Shown here one piece after another: positions 11,178 through 20,618 of a stretch of 64,000 bases of DNA. Numbering within the stretch: position 1 is the first letter of the stretch; every line of letters begins with the position of its first letter. Under the pieces are notes generated by a model. That model was not told where the DNA came from, ran no database searches, and saw only the letters and a program-made list of their open reading frames with translations. A program made the position numbers and the translations under genes. The stretch is from assembly GCA_963662175.1 (NCBI GenBank), contig OY759214.1:97240115-97304114 (forward strand), written 5' to 3'. Origin of the DNA: Aradus depressus. Its lineage: Eukaryota > Arthropoda > Insecta > Hemiptera > Aradidae.

Positions 11178-11353
11178 GTTAACTGACAGAGCCATAGAGT
11201 GTGCTGGTTTCGGATTATGCCAACGTCAGCACAACGTTCAGACTGACTTTAAATATGGTGACACCGATCCACTATGGAAGAAAAATGCCAAAAAAAAAAA
11301 GATGTATGTATAGATATGAACACAAATTAAAACTTGTGTACATTGTGATATAA
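11178..11353. other. Junction between satellite and Helitron
   Basis: Contains 'tggtttcggattatgccaac' and 'gtcagcacaacg' (about 11200-11240). On the minus strand this is a decayed CTGACGT...CCGAAACC hammerhead-like motif. The rest is AT-rich up to the A|TC Helitron start at 11354. Confidence 0.45.
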
Positions 11354-11519
11354 TCTATATTAATAAAGCTGAAACGGGGTTTGTTTGTTTGTTTGTATGT
11401 TTGTTTGTATGTATGTATGTATGTATGTATGTATGTTTGTTCCAGCATCACGCCCAAACCGCTGGACGGATTTTTATGAAACTTCCCATGTAGCATTCTT
11501 TTGAGCCCGATTGAATAAT

Positions 11520-12480
11520 AGGCTATGTGGCGTCCCAAAATTTTGATCGGGAGGGGGGGTTGTAAGGGGGGCCTAAGTATATAAATAGTGCTAACTCATA
11601 AACTAATGGTCAAATTGTCATGAAATTTCACACGTAGTCTTTTTAAAAGCCAAACAGGAAAAAAAGGTGTGTGGCGTCCCAAAGTTTTGAACGGGAGGGG
11701 GGGTTGTGGGGGGGCCTAAGTATAAATATAGAGCTAACTCATGAACTAATGGGCGAATCGTCATGAAATTTCACATGTAGTATTTTTAAAAGCCAAACAG
11801 GAAAAAAAGGTGTGTGGCGTCCCAAAGTTTTGAACGGGAGGGGGGGTTGTGGGGGGGCCTAAGTATAAATATAGAGCTAACTCTTTAACAGTTGGTCGGA
11901 TTGTCACGAAGTTTCACATGTAGTATTCCTGAAGACCAAATAAAAAAAATAGGCGGTGTGACGGCTCAAAATTTTTTACGGGAGGGGGGTAGTGGGGGGG
12001 CCTAAGTATAAATATAGAGCTAACTCATTAACTAATGGGCGAATCGTCATGAAAAGCCAAATAGGAAAAAAAGGTGTGTGGCGTCCCAAAGTTTTGAACG
12101 GGAGGGGGGGTTGTGGGGGGGCCTAAGTATAAATATAGAGCTAACTCTTTAACGGTTGGTCGGATTGTCACGAAATTTCACATGGAGTATTCCTGAAGAC
12201 CAAATAGAAAAATAGGCGGTGTGACGGCTCAAAATTTTTTACGGGAGGGGGGAGGGTAGTGGGGGGGCCTAAGTATAAATATAGAGCTAACTCATTAACT
12301 AATGGGCGAATCGTCATGAAATTTCACATGTAGTATTTTTAAAAGCCAAATAGGAAAAAAAGGTGTGTGGCGTCCCAAAGTTTTGAACGGGAGGGGGGGT
12401 TGTGGGGGGGCCTAAGTATAAATATAGAGCTAACTCTTTAACGGTTGATCGTATTGTCATGAATCGGATTGTCATGAATT
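11520..12480 (+). repeat. G-rich ~143-bp tandem units, block 1
   Basis: Each unit has 'tgtggcgtcccaaa', a G cluster (GGGAGGGGGGGTTGTGGGGGG), 'cctaagtataaatatag', 'ctaactcattaac' and 'catgaaatttcacatgtag'. Two unit variants alternate, one with 'gtgtggcgtccc' and one with 'ggtgtgacggctc'. The G clusters contain four or more runs of three G within about 22 bases, which fits G-quadruplex motifs. Confidence 0.85.
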
Positions 12481-12489
12481 TCACATGTA

Positions 12490-13110
12490 GTAGTAGTAAC
12501 TATGTATTCGCTTTGGGGTTCACTGTTGCAAGACATTTACTAGCTGTGATGTCCAGCGTTCCTAATATCGTACTAGCTGTGGGGTCCGCTGTTGCAAGGC
12601 ACTTACTAGCTGTAGTGCTCAGCCCTAGCGTTCCTAACTATGTACTGGCTGTGGGGTTCGCTGTTGCAAGGCACCTACAAGACATTTACTAGCTGTGATG
12701 CCCAGCGTTTCTAATTACGTACTAGCTGTGGGGTCTGCTGTTGCAAGCGCTAGCAGTGTGGCCCAGCGTATTTCACTACGTAGGTACTAGCCGTGGGGTC
12801 CGCCGTTGCTAAACTCATACTAGCTGTGATGCCCTGTGGTTCTAACTACATACTATCTGTGGGGTTCGCAGTTGCAAGGCACCTACTACCTGTAGGGCCC
12901 AGCGTTCCTAAAAACGTACTAGCTGTGGGGTCCGTCGTTGCAAAAGCATACTAGCTGTGATGCCCAGGGTTCCTAATATCGTACTAGCTGTGGGGTCCGT
13001 TGTTGCAAGGCATTTACTAGCTGTAGTGCCCAGCGTTCCTAACTTCGTACTAGCTGTGGGGTCCGCTGTTGCGAGGCACATACTAGCTGTGGTGACCAGC
13101 GTTCCTAACG
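12490..13110 (+). repeat. 33/66-bp minisatellite, block 1
   Basis: Alternating 33-bp halves: 'tactagctgtgatgcccagc' plus 'gttcctaactacg', and 'tactagctgtggggtccgct' plus 'gttgcaaggcaca'. It begins inside a G-rich unit right after 'ttcacatgtag' and ends before another unit resumes ('ggtcggattgtcacg'), as if expanded from within it. The 66-bp length is a multiple of three, so every frame without a stop stays open. Confidence 0.85.
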
Positions 13111-13129
13111 TTGGTCGGATTGTCACGAA

Positions 13130-14315
13130 ATTTCACATGGAGTATTCCTGAAGGCCAAATAGAAAAATAAGGTGTGTGGCGTTCTAAAGTTTTGAACGGG
13201 AGGGGGGGTTGAGGGGGGCCTAGGTATAAATATAGAGCTAGGTCATTAACGGTTGGTCGCATTGTCACGAAGTTTCACATGTAGTATTCCTGAAGACCAA
13301 ATAAAAAAAAAGGTGTGTGGCGTCCCAAAAATTTGAACGGGGGGAGGGGGGTAGTGGGGGGTAGGCCTAAGTATAAATATAGTGCTAACTATTCAAAGAT
13401 TGGTCGGATTGTCACAAAATTTCACATGTAGTATTTTTAAAATCCAAATAGAAATATAAGATGTGTGGCGACCCAAAGTTTTGAACGGGAGGGGAGGTTG
13501 TGGGGATAGGCCTAAGTATAAATATAGTGCTGGCTCATTAACGGTTGGTCAGATTGTCACGAAATTTCACATGTAGTATTTCTGAAGACCAAATAAAAAA
13601 AAGGTGTGTGGCGTCCCAAAAATTTGAACGGGGGGAGGGGGGGGGTAGGCCCAAGTATAAATATAGTTTTAACTATTCAAAGATTGGTCGGATTGTCACA
13701 AAATTTCACATGTAGTATTTTTAAAATCCAAATAGAAATATAAGATGTGTGGCGACCCAAAGTTTTGAACGGGAGGGGAGGTTGTGGGGATAGGCCTAAG
13801 TATAAATATAGTGCTGGCTCATTACCGGTTGGTCAGATTGTCACGAAATTTCACATGTAGTATTTCTGAAAGTCAAATAGAAAAATAGGCGGTGTGACGG
13901 CTCAAATTTTGTACGGGAGGGGGGGTAGTGGCGGGGGGGCCTAAGTATAAATATAGTGCTAGCTCAATAACGGTTGGTCGTATTGTCATGGAATTTCACA
14001 TGTAGTATTCTTAAAAGCCAAATAGAAATATAGGGTGTATATGTCACAAAATTTTGAACGGGAGGGTGGGTTGATGGGGGCCTAAGTATAAGTATAGTGA
14101 TGTCATTAACGGATGATCGGATTGTCACGAAATTTCACATGTAGTATTCATAAAGGCCAAATAGAAAAATAGGGTGTGACGTCAAAAAATTGTGAACGGG
14201 AGGGGGGGGTATGGGGGTAGGCCTAAATTTAAAGATAGTGATAGGTCATTAACGGATGATCGGATTGTCATGGAATTTCACATGTACTATTATTGATGGC
14301 CAAATAGAAAAATAC
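13130..14315 (+). repeat. G-rich ~143-bp tandem units, block 2
   Basis: Eight or so further units with the same layout but more divergence ('gatgtgtggcgacccaaag', 'ggtgtatatgtcacaaaa'). A pair covering 13380-13830 is a recent duplication of about 290 bp: 'aactattcaaagattggtcg' recurs at 13388 and 13670. Confidence 0.8.
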
Positions 14316-15490
14316 ACTAGCTGTGATGCCCAGTGGTTCTAACTACGTACTAGCTGTGGGGTCCGCCGTTGCAGAACACATACTAGCTGTGATGCTGAGC
14401 GTTTCTAACTACGTACTAGCTGTGGGGTCCGCCGTTGCAAAACACATACTAGCTGTGATGCCCAGTGGTTCTAACTACATACTAACTGTGGGGTCCGCTG
14501 TTGCAAAGCACTTAATAGCTGTAGGGCCCAGCGTTCCTAAAAACGTACTATCTGTGGGGTCCGCTGTTGCAAGGCACTTACTAGCTGTGATGCCCAGCGT
14601 TCCTAATTACGTACTAGCTGTGGGGTCCGCTGTTGCGAGGCACATACTAGCTGTGATGCCCTGTGGTTCTAACTACATACTATCTGTGGGCTCCGCAGTT
14701 GCAAGGCACCTACTAGCTGTAGGGCCCAGCGTTCCTAAAAACGTACTAGCTGTGGGGTCCGCCGTTGCAAAAACATACTAGCGGTGATGCCCAGCGTTTC
14801 TAATTAGGTACTAGCGGTGGGGTCCGCCATTGCAGAACACATACTAGCTGTGATGCTGAGCGTTTCTCACTACGTACTAGCTGTGGTGTCCGCCGTTGCA
14901 AAAACATACTAGCGGTGATGCCCAGCGTTTCTAATTAGGTACTAGCGGTGGGGTCCGCCGTTGCAGAACACATACTAGCTGTGATGCTGAGCGTTTCTAA
15001 CTACGTACTAGCTGTGGGGTCCGCCGTTGCAAAAACATACTAGCTGTGATGCCCAGCGTTTCTAATTAGGTACTAGCGGTGGGGTCCGCCGTTGCAGAAC
15101 ACATACTAGCTGTGATGCTGAGCGTTTCTAACTACGTACTAGCTGTGGGGTCCGCTGTTGCGAGGCTCATACTAGCTGTGGTGACCAGCGTTCCTAACTA
15201 CGTACCTGCTGTGGGGTCCGCCGTCGCAAGGCACATACTAGCTGTGATGCCCAGCGTTTCTAAGTAGGTACTAGCGGTGGGGTCCGCCGTTGCAAGGCAT
15301 ATACTACCTGTGGTGCCCAGCGTTCCTAACTACGTACTAGCTGTGGTGCCCAGCGTTGCAAGGCACATACTAGCTGTGGTCAAAACGTTCTTATGTACGC
15401 ACTGGCTAGGACGTCCAGCGATGCTAAGTATTCACTAGCTGTCGTTTCCGCAGTTGAAAGGCGCATACTAGCTGTGGTGCCCAGGGATCC
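14316..15490 (+). repeat. 33/66-bp minisatellite, block 2
   Basis: Longer run of the minisatellite seen at 12490. Sub-blocks such as 'gcggtgatgcccagcgtttc' with 'taattaggtactagcggtgg' repeat at 14781, 14911 and near 15047, showing local re-amplification. It decays towards 15490 before the Helitron 3' region. The translated repeat LAVGSAVARHILAVMPSV is a by-product. Confidence 0.85.
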
Positions 15491-15804
15491 TAAAAAATTA
15501 CTAGCGTTACTACAGTTGAATTCCGTATGTATAATCAAAAATTATAACATCACTGTCGAGGAACTGAATAGCCTTATAGGAGATATTGGGAGAAATGTCA
15601 AAGTTCCGCGGGCAACGCCGGGTATTACTGCTAGTTCAGTTAATAAAAAGTAAATAAATGAAAATAGAAAATAATATAATAATAAAGTACAATGTAATAG
15701 AACCTAACTGTTAATTAACTAATTTAAAAAAATAGTGAAATAACTTCTAGTGAATCGGTATTTTATTTAAATACTTCAATGTCCTCTAATTTTTAGCGCC
15801 CTTA

Positions 15805-16406
15805 CTATGTATAGTATGATATTATTGAGGTTTTGGTTGTTTGTAATGTTGATGTTGTCTTGTGAGGTTGCGGGCTCCTCAGTGCTTCTACCAGGTACTT
15901 TTTTCTCAGTTGGCTGAAGGCTGGACACTCCATGAAGAAGTGGTGGATGTCGTCCGGTCGGTCTTCGTTGCAGACACTACAGCTGTCTTCCTGTTGAAGA
16001 GGTAGGTCACTCCTCCCACCGTCACTCTAGCCAGGCTTTCTCTACACAACCGTATCTGAGCCAACACTCTCGTCCTCTCGATATTTGGCCTCTGCTTTAT
16101 GTAGACGTTGTAGCAGTAAATATCTTTGTATGTGAGATTATAGTTAGATTCCAGGATGTTCTGAATGTCTGTATCGCGGCTCCTTTCTTCAAATCGACTC
16201 ATAATCTTTTTCTTGTGCCTGTTGATAAGATCAGGGTCGTGAGTATCCCATAACCATGAATAGCCTACAGAGGTTAGAATATTCTGGGTCACCCAGTTGT
16301 AGGCCGGTAGGTCTGAAGGTTGCTTGCTCAGGAACAGGAGACGTTCGTAACACAGTCTAGGGTATCTGTCGGCCGGCATCTCCAGTATTTTGCTCCACCA
16401 GCCCAC
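15805..16406 (-). pseudogene. Frameshifted LINE pol C-terminus (minus)
   Basis: From 16406 downward the frame reads GWWSKILEMPADRYPRLCYE, then YNWVTQNILTSVGYSWLW and LAQIRLCRESLARV. About 15.99-16.02 kb the homologous frame shifts and continues as EDSCSVCNEDRPDDIHHFFM-EC-PAFSQLRKKYL to a stop at 15805. C-x2-C...H-H-x3-EC is the LINE C-terminal zinc knuckle. The 166-codon ORF seen in one frame is therefore only part of the relic. No RT domain is present; the fragment is 5' truncated. Confidence 0.8.
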
Positions 16407-16514
16407 TGCTCTTCCTATTACGATCGTAAACTATTGATTACTAACAGATATTTAAATGAACGACAAAAATAATTAAAAAGTAACAAAAACAAAAACATTG
16501 AGCAATATGTTTTA

Positions 16515-16680
16515 GATATATTATTATAGAATAGAATAGAATAGAATAGAATAGAATAGAATAGTTTTTATTTATCGGCGTCCAATGACAAAGATTTTTG
16601 ACGCCTTTAACTCGATTAAATATATTATTATATATTTTTTCCCAACGTTTTCTCTTGTTCGTCGATAGTATTAACAATTA
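16515..16680 (-). mobile_element. LINE-like 3' end with ATTCT tail (minus)
   Basis: On the minus strand 'tttgtcattggacgccgata' leads to 'aataaaaactattctattct', with about eight ATTCT units ending at 16520. A unique 3' end followed by a short-motif tail is typical of 5'-truncated LINE or SINE insertions. The short frame above it (FNRVKGVKNLCHWTPINK) gives no family. Confidence 0.5.
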
Positions 16681-16810
16681 TTGAAGGATAACTCCACAAT
16701 TACCACTGAGAAAAAAAAAAAAAAAAAATGAAAAAATCTTTGATGAACACAATGTCAAGTGATAAATCAAAATAAAAGAAAGACGGACTTTTAAAAGTTC
16801 ATAAATCACT

Positions 16811-16879
16811 TTATTCTTCTTTTCTCTTCTCCTTAGGCTTGCTCAACTTCCCTTTTCGTCTTTTAAAATAATCAGGACT
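16811..16879 (-). CDS. Candidate terminal exon of a minus-strand gene
   Basis: A good 3' splice site on the minus strand ('ctgtttcttttgttacaat' then TTAG) is followed by 22 open codons, SPDYFKRRKGKLSKPKEKRK-EE, and TAA at 16811-16813. A Lys-rich C-terminal tail suits a nuclear or nucleolar protein, but the family is not recognised. An AATAAA overlaps the stop codon. The piece is short enough to be open by chance, so this is a weak call. It could pair with the micro-exon at 31046-31076 on the same strand. Confidence 0.25.
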   Translation of the reverse strand, partial: SPDYFKRRKGKLSKPKEKRKEE

Positions 16880-17129
16880 CTAAATTGTAACAAAAGAAAC
16901 AGAAAAAACTCCAGACTTTAACAAGAGGCAATCTTCATTTCACTTTTATAAATGTCTACAATAATTTCATTAAAAATTATTATTTTTAATAATGTTTTTC
17001 TCGTTAAACGTAATCATTTTTTAAGAGAATTACAAAATTCTAAATTGATATTGGACTTGTGGGCACATAATATAATTTCCAGTTATTCCTTATTATCATG
17101 ATATTATGTAAGTAGGAAATATGCTGAAA

Positions 17130-17500
17130 AAAAAAAAAAAAACGTCGGTGAATCATTGGCAATGTACTTCCTCAGCACAAAATAAATATTTAAGGTTTCG
17201 CTCTCCCTCCAAAAATCAATATTACATAGAGGCTTAGTTGAATCGAGCTCTCTTCCTCTGTTCCCCGACTTTACATTCGGCCGATTTTACGGTAGAATAA
17301 CAGGTGCCGTCCCTATTTGGGCTAGAATTGAAATATAAAATTTCAAATCGGTATATTTATTACAATCGAGAGTTATTGAAATTTTGAGTTTAGTCCCCTT
17401 TCTTCCCTCGGGTGATTCCGCTAAACATTTACTGGTTTTGAATTTACATACAAAATTTCGTCAATTTCCCCCTCATTCCCCAGGCCTGATTTAACTGAAA
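17130..17500 (-). repeat. Family R1 copy (minus)
   Basis: 'gtcggtgaatcattggcaat' to 'tacttcctcag', then internal units with 'attacatagaggcttag' and 'ggccgattttacgg'. Two or three decayed internal units. 16880-17129 is featureless AT-rich DNA. Confidence 0.65.
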
Positions 17501-17699
17501 AATAATGTTTCGTTGTTATGAGGTTCTAGATAAACATGTAATTTTTTGTGTCAATACACATGCAGTCAAACTGGAAGACAGCATGTTTTATGCATGGATG
17601 TTAAAAATAACTAAATATAACACCATTATAGAGATATGGCTAATATGCATCGTACATAAGGCCAATAAAGAAAAAATAAAAAAACAAAAAATTCTGACC

Positions 17700-18565
17700 G
17701 ATTAAGGTGAAAAAACCTTAGCACGCCGTCTTTCGGATGCGATAGAGCCCTATAAAGGGCTTACTTGAACCTTCCTTTGCCAGCCGCTATTCTTCTTCGA
17801 TTCCCTGAATCTTGGAGTGACCAGACTTTTTTGTAGTTTCCCAAGGGTGCTTAACTGATAGACATCCTCCCTTACTAGCTTTGCCCTGAGTTTAGGGCCA
17901 TCAAGTGCTCTGATGGCTGTCGAAGATACTCCCCTCTAAGATTGATGATCGCATGCTAAATGCCCGAATGCAATATCTCGGGTGTTTGGGCGAAAGAGCT
18001 TAAGTCAGCAAATCTGAATTTTAGGAGGGGAATTTCTGAAGGTTTGAAAAATTCCTGCAAATCAGGTAAACACATTTATGTTACTTGAAATATTATTTCT
18101 ATAAAGTATTAAATATAAACAAAGTCAAATATTGCAACATTGAGTTACATTTGGTAAAAATATTTAAATGCAATTGTCCTTTGGATCACAAGACTTATTT
18201 TAACTTAACCCTATTTGCTGAAACACCAGAGATATATATTACTAATTAAAGGTACGCTGTTACTTTGATGGTGATACCACAAAATTATACTGCCCTTTCA
18301 TAAGATAATTTAATTACAAAGGGCCCTCTCACAAGTAGGAGCCATTAATTTCAACCACTCAACACTATAATGCCTCTCCCAAGTAACGTAGTCAGTCACA
18401 CTAAACACTCAGCAACCAAGGGACACCCCTCAAGCATAGTAACCAACCAAACTAATCACAAAACCACCCACACCCACTCTCAGATTAGTTAAATGCTTAT
18501 GACGAAATGTTATTCTAATATGATTGCGGAATTAGTTTCTGAAGTAGGTAAGGTGAAAAGGTTTC
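17700..18565. other. Unassigned spacer with a small SINE scrap
   Basis: 17710-17745 resembles the SINE core ('cttagcacgccgtctttcgg'). The rest, including a GC-balanced part at 17760-18010, matches nothing I recognise and has no long ORF. Confidence 0.35.
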
Positions 18566-18569
18566 AAGG

Positions 18570-19115
18570 AATAAAAAACATATGTCTGTGAATCATCGAC
18601 AATGCACTTCCCCAGAACAAATTAATCAATTCGACAGTTGACTTACATAGGGGCTGCTTAATCCTCAAACTAAATTTTGTGCAGAAAGATTCATTACATA
18701 GACAGTTATTAGGGTTTTTGAATTGAGCCCTGAACCACCACTTCCCATCAGGGAATATCGCTGAAATTTAATAGATTATGTCCTCGTTGGGTTTTGTCTT
18801 CCTATATGAAGATCATGTCGATACATTCATTACATCGGCAGTGACTGGGATTTCTGAGTTAAGCCCTTTTTTCCTTCCGCCGATTTATGCTGAAAATTAA
18901 CAAGTCTCTTATAGAATTTCGAATTCAAATATGAACTTTTGTGTCGATATATTCATTCTATCGGTAGTTATTAGAGTTTTTATGTTAAGCTTCCCTCCTT
19001 AATCCCCCTTCTCTTTAGTCGATTTTACTAAAAAACAGTAGGTTTTGTCGTTAGAAGGTTTTGGGTTCACATATAAACATTCGTGTCGATACTTCATTCT
19101 ATCGTCAGTTACCGT
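18570..19115 (-). repeat. Family R1 copy with four internal units
   Basis: The R1 end 'gtgaatcatcgacaatgcac' at 18575 is followed by internal units at about 18700, 18830, 18955 and 19085, each with 'tcattacatcggcag' or 'attctatcggtagttat'. It is one of the clearest examples of the ~130-bp internal tandem organisation. Confidence 0.75.
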
Positions 19116-19470
19116 GTTCACAGACAGATTTCAGGACAATTTTCGATAAGTATCTCGCAAACCGTTCGATCTACAAAAAAATAGTATTTATATAAATGCG
19201 TCTATTAGTTTTATCTACAACTTTTACTTGAAAAGATTTTTGATTAGCTCATAAACATAAGCGGTATTTTGTAAAATGGACTTAGACCCCGAAGTAAAGT
19301 GATCTCAATTTTCTTCCGAGTTCGGCCAAAATCTAATCAGATCTAAGTTAGCACACGTGACCTCTTCACTCCAAATTTCAACTAAAATTCACAAGAGAGC
19401 CCCACAACTTTGTGGATGACTAAGATCCTGCCAAAATCAGGCACTAATTATAAGCATTCCATTAAAAATG
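19116..19470 (-). repeat. Family R2 interior
   Basis: Phrases 'ttttacttgaaaagattt', 'ttgattagctcataaacata' and 'gatctaagttagcacacgtg' are shared with 30700-30860 and 38900-38960. It directly follows an R1 copy, an association seen several times in the window. Confidence 0.6.
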
Positions 19471-19764
19471 TTATTAAGCATAAAATTTAAATAAGTTTTA
19501 GCCAAATCAAGACTGAATCCTTCACCTCCAAACTTGGTTTCCTTGTGTAACCTAATTTTAAGTTCTGTTTCTAGTTTAGCTCTTGGTCCTAAACTTTTGA
19601 TTAAAATGAGTTTGTTGGAAAGTTGGCAACTGAACTTGTGAACGTACTTGCACGACTATACTAAAAAAAAGTCGTCGGTGAATCACCGGTCACATCTGTG
19701 TTCACTAACACACACTCAGGAACTTCTGACCGATTATATAACTTCCACTATATTCCCGTATCAT

Positions 19765-20006
19765 TGAGGGGACTGACAGATTATTGAGCTCAAGATCGCG
19801 GGTTCAAAACCTAGCCAAGACATTTAGATTTTTTATTTGGGAAGTGAAAAACCTTTGAGAGGCCGTCCTTTGAATGGAACATTAAGCGATGATACCGAAC
19901 CTGTACGATCTCGGTACTCGTTAGAAATCCCTATGAAAGAGAGCTCTGTTAGACGATATGACCTCAAAGTTAAAGCCCGGGCATGAGTCAGAATAACTAA
20001 CTATAA
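19765..20006 (+). mobile_element. Diverged SINE copy
   Basis: 'gagctcaagatcgcgggttc' gives the B-box side of the tRNA head. The core ('ggccgtcctttgaatgg') and the tail 'cccgggcatgagtcagaata' follow. It belongs to the subfamily with an AACTAACTA-type tail. The tail is followed at once by its own complement ('atagttagttattctgac'), making a short palindrome at 19990-20030. Confidence 0.75.
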
Positions 20007-20039
20007 ATATTATAGTTAGTTATTCTGACATCGTATACG

Positions 20040-20187
20040 ATGCCTTAAGACAATCTGACAAAGGGACGTACACTGTACCTCTATTATGATTACCAGCTTT
20101 AACAAATTTCGACATTTCGGGACATTCTTACGTCCCTTCCTCAGGTCACAATAGTAGTTATAGTTATTTTGTTAGCTTTATTTTTTC
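20040..20187 (-). ncRNA. Hammerhead-like motif, GGGAC stem type
   Basis: On the minus strand: CTGAGGA-a-GGGAC-gtaagaat-GTCCC-GAAA (20144 down to 20115). It has a five-pair stem II and an exact CTGANGA...GAAA spacing apart from one unpaired base, as in the copies at 3825 and 26350. The bases after GAAA (TGTCGAAATTT) are not a perfect palindrome. This resembles hammerhead-bearing Penelope-like element ends. Confidence 0.45.
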
Positions 20188-20449
20188 AACATCCAACGAA
20201 TTCAGGCGTTTCTGTCAAAAACCCGCAGACTGATAACACAGTGCCCCCCATACATAAACAACAGAACACTTCATAACGATCTTATGATACACACAGTACC
20301 CGACACAATACAAACTACTTACATACGTTTTTTTAGAAAACTTTACACACATACAAACCCAGAAATACGTACTTTATCTTCACAACACTTACCACAAAAC
20401 CACCTACGAAGGTTGAAGAGGAGGTGGAACCGCGACTTTCTGCCACCTT
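20188..20449 (+). pseudogene. Jockey-like LINE pol C-terminus (5' truncated)
   Basis: One clean frame: FNIQRIQAFLSKTRRLITQC, NNRTLHNDLMIHTVPDTI, then LRRLKRRWNRDFLPP and TAA. This is the post-RT C-terminal region of Jockey-type ORF2 (IQR-x-Q...LHNDL...RRLKR-W-RD-L). The 3' UTR runs from 20450 to 20618, is interrupted by a Helitron, and resumes at 22333 to about 22488 with an A-rich tail. Confidence 0.85.
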
Positions 20450-20618
20450 AATTCCTATTAATATTTTTTATTTTTTACATTATTTCCCTTTACTTTTATC
20501 ATCTCTCTCACCCATTCATAAAAATTGTCTTTCAATTCCTTTTTATTTATAATTTTTTTTTATTTATGTTTTTCTTTTTGTAATTTTTTTATTTTTTTTT
20601 TTCCTGTTCTTGTCTTAA

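Larger units (their letters stand above)
11354..15634 (+). mobile_element. Non-autonomous Helitron, 4.28 kb
   Basis: The 5' end is TCTATATTAATAAAGCTGA after an A. The 3' end is 'gcaacgccgggtattactg' then CTAG, followed by T. TC start, CTRR end, insertion between A and T and no TSD are the Helitron hallmarks. GC-rich bases just before the end (CCGCGGGCAACGCCGGG) can form the terminal hairpin. There is no Rep/helicase ORF. The interior is tandem: G-rich ~143-bp units (11520-12480 and 13130-14315) and a 33/66-bp minisatellite (12490-13110 and 14316-15490). A (TGTA)n tract lies at 11399-11440. Confidence 0.85.

Noticed and set aside
14323..14781. 152-codon ORF with LAVGSAVARH repeats, and shorter relatives at 12402-15267
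   Set aside because: It is the translation of a 66-bp minisatellite inside a Helitron. The unit length is a multiple of three, so the frame stays open without coding selection.
12490..15490. CRISPR-like regular repeats
   Set aside because: No unique spacers; both halves of each 66-bp period are repeated, and the setting is an animal-type Helitron.
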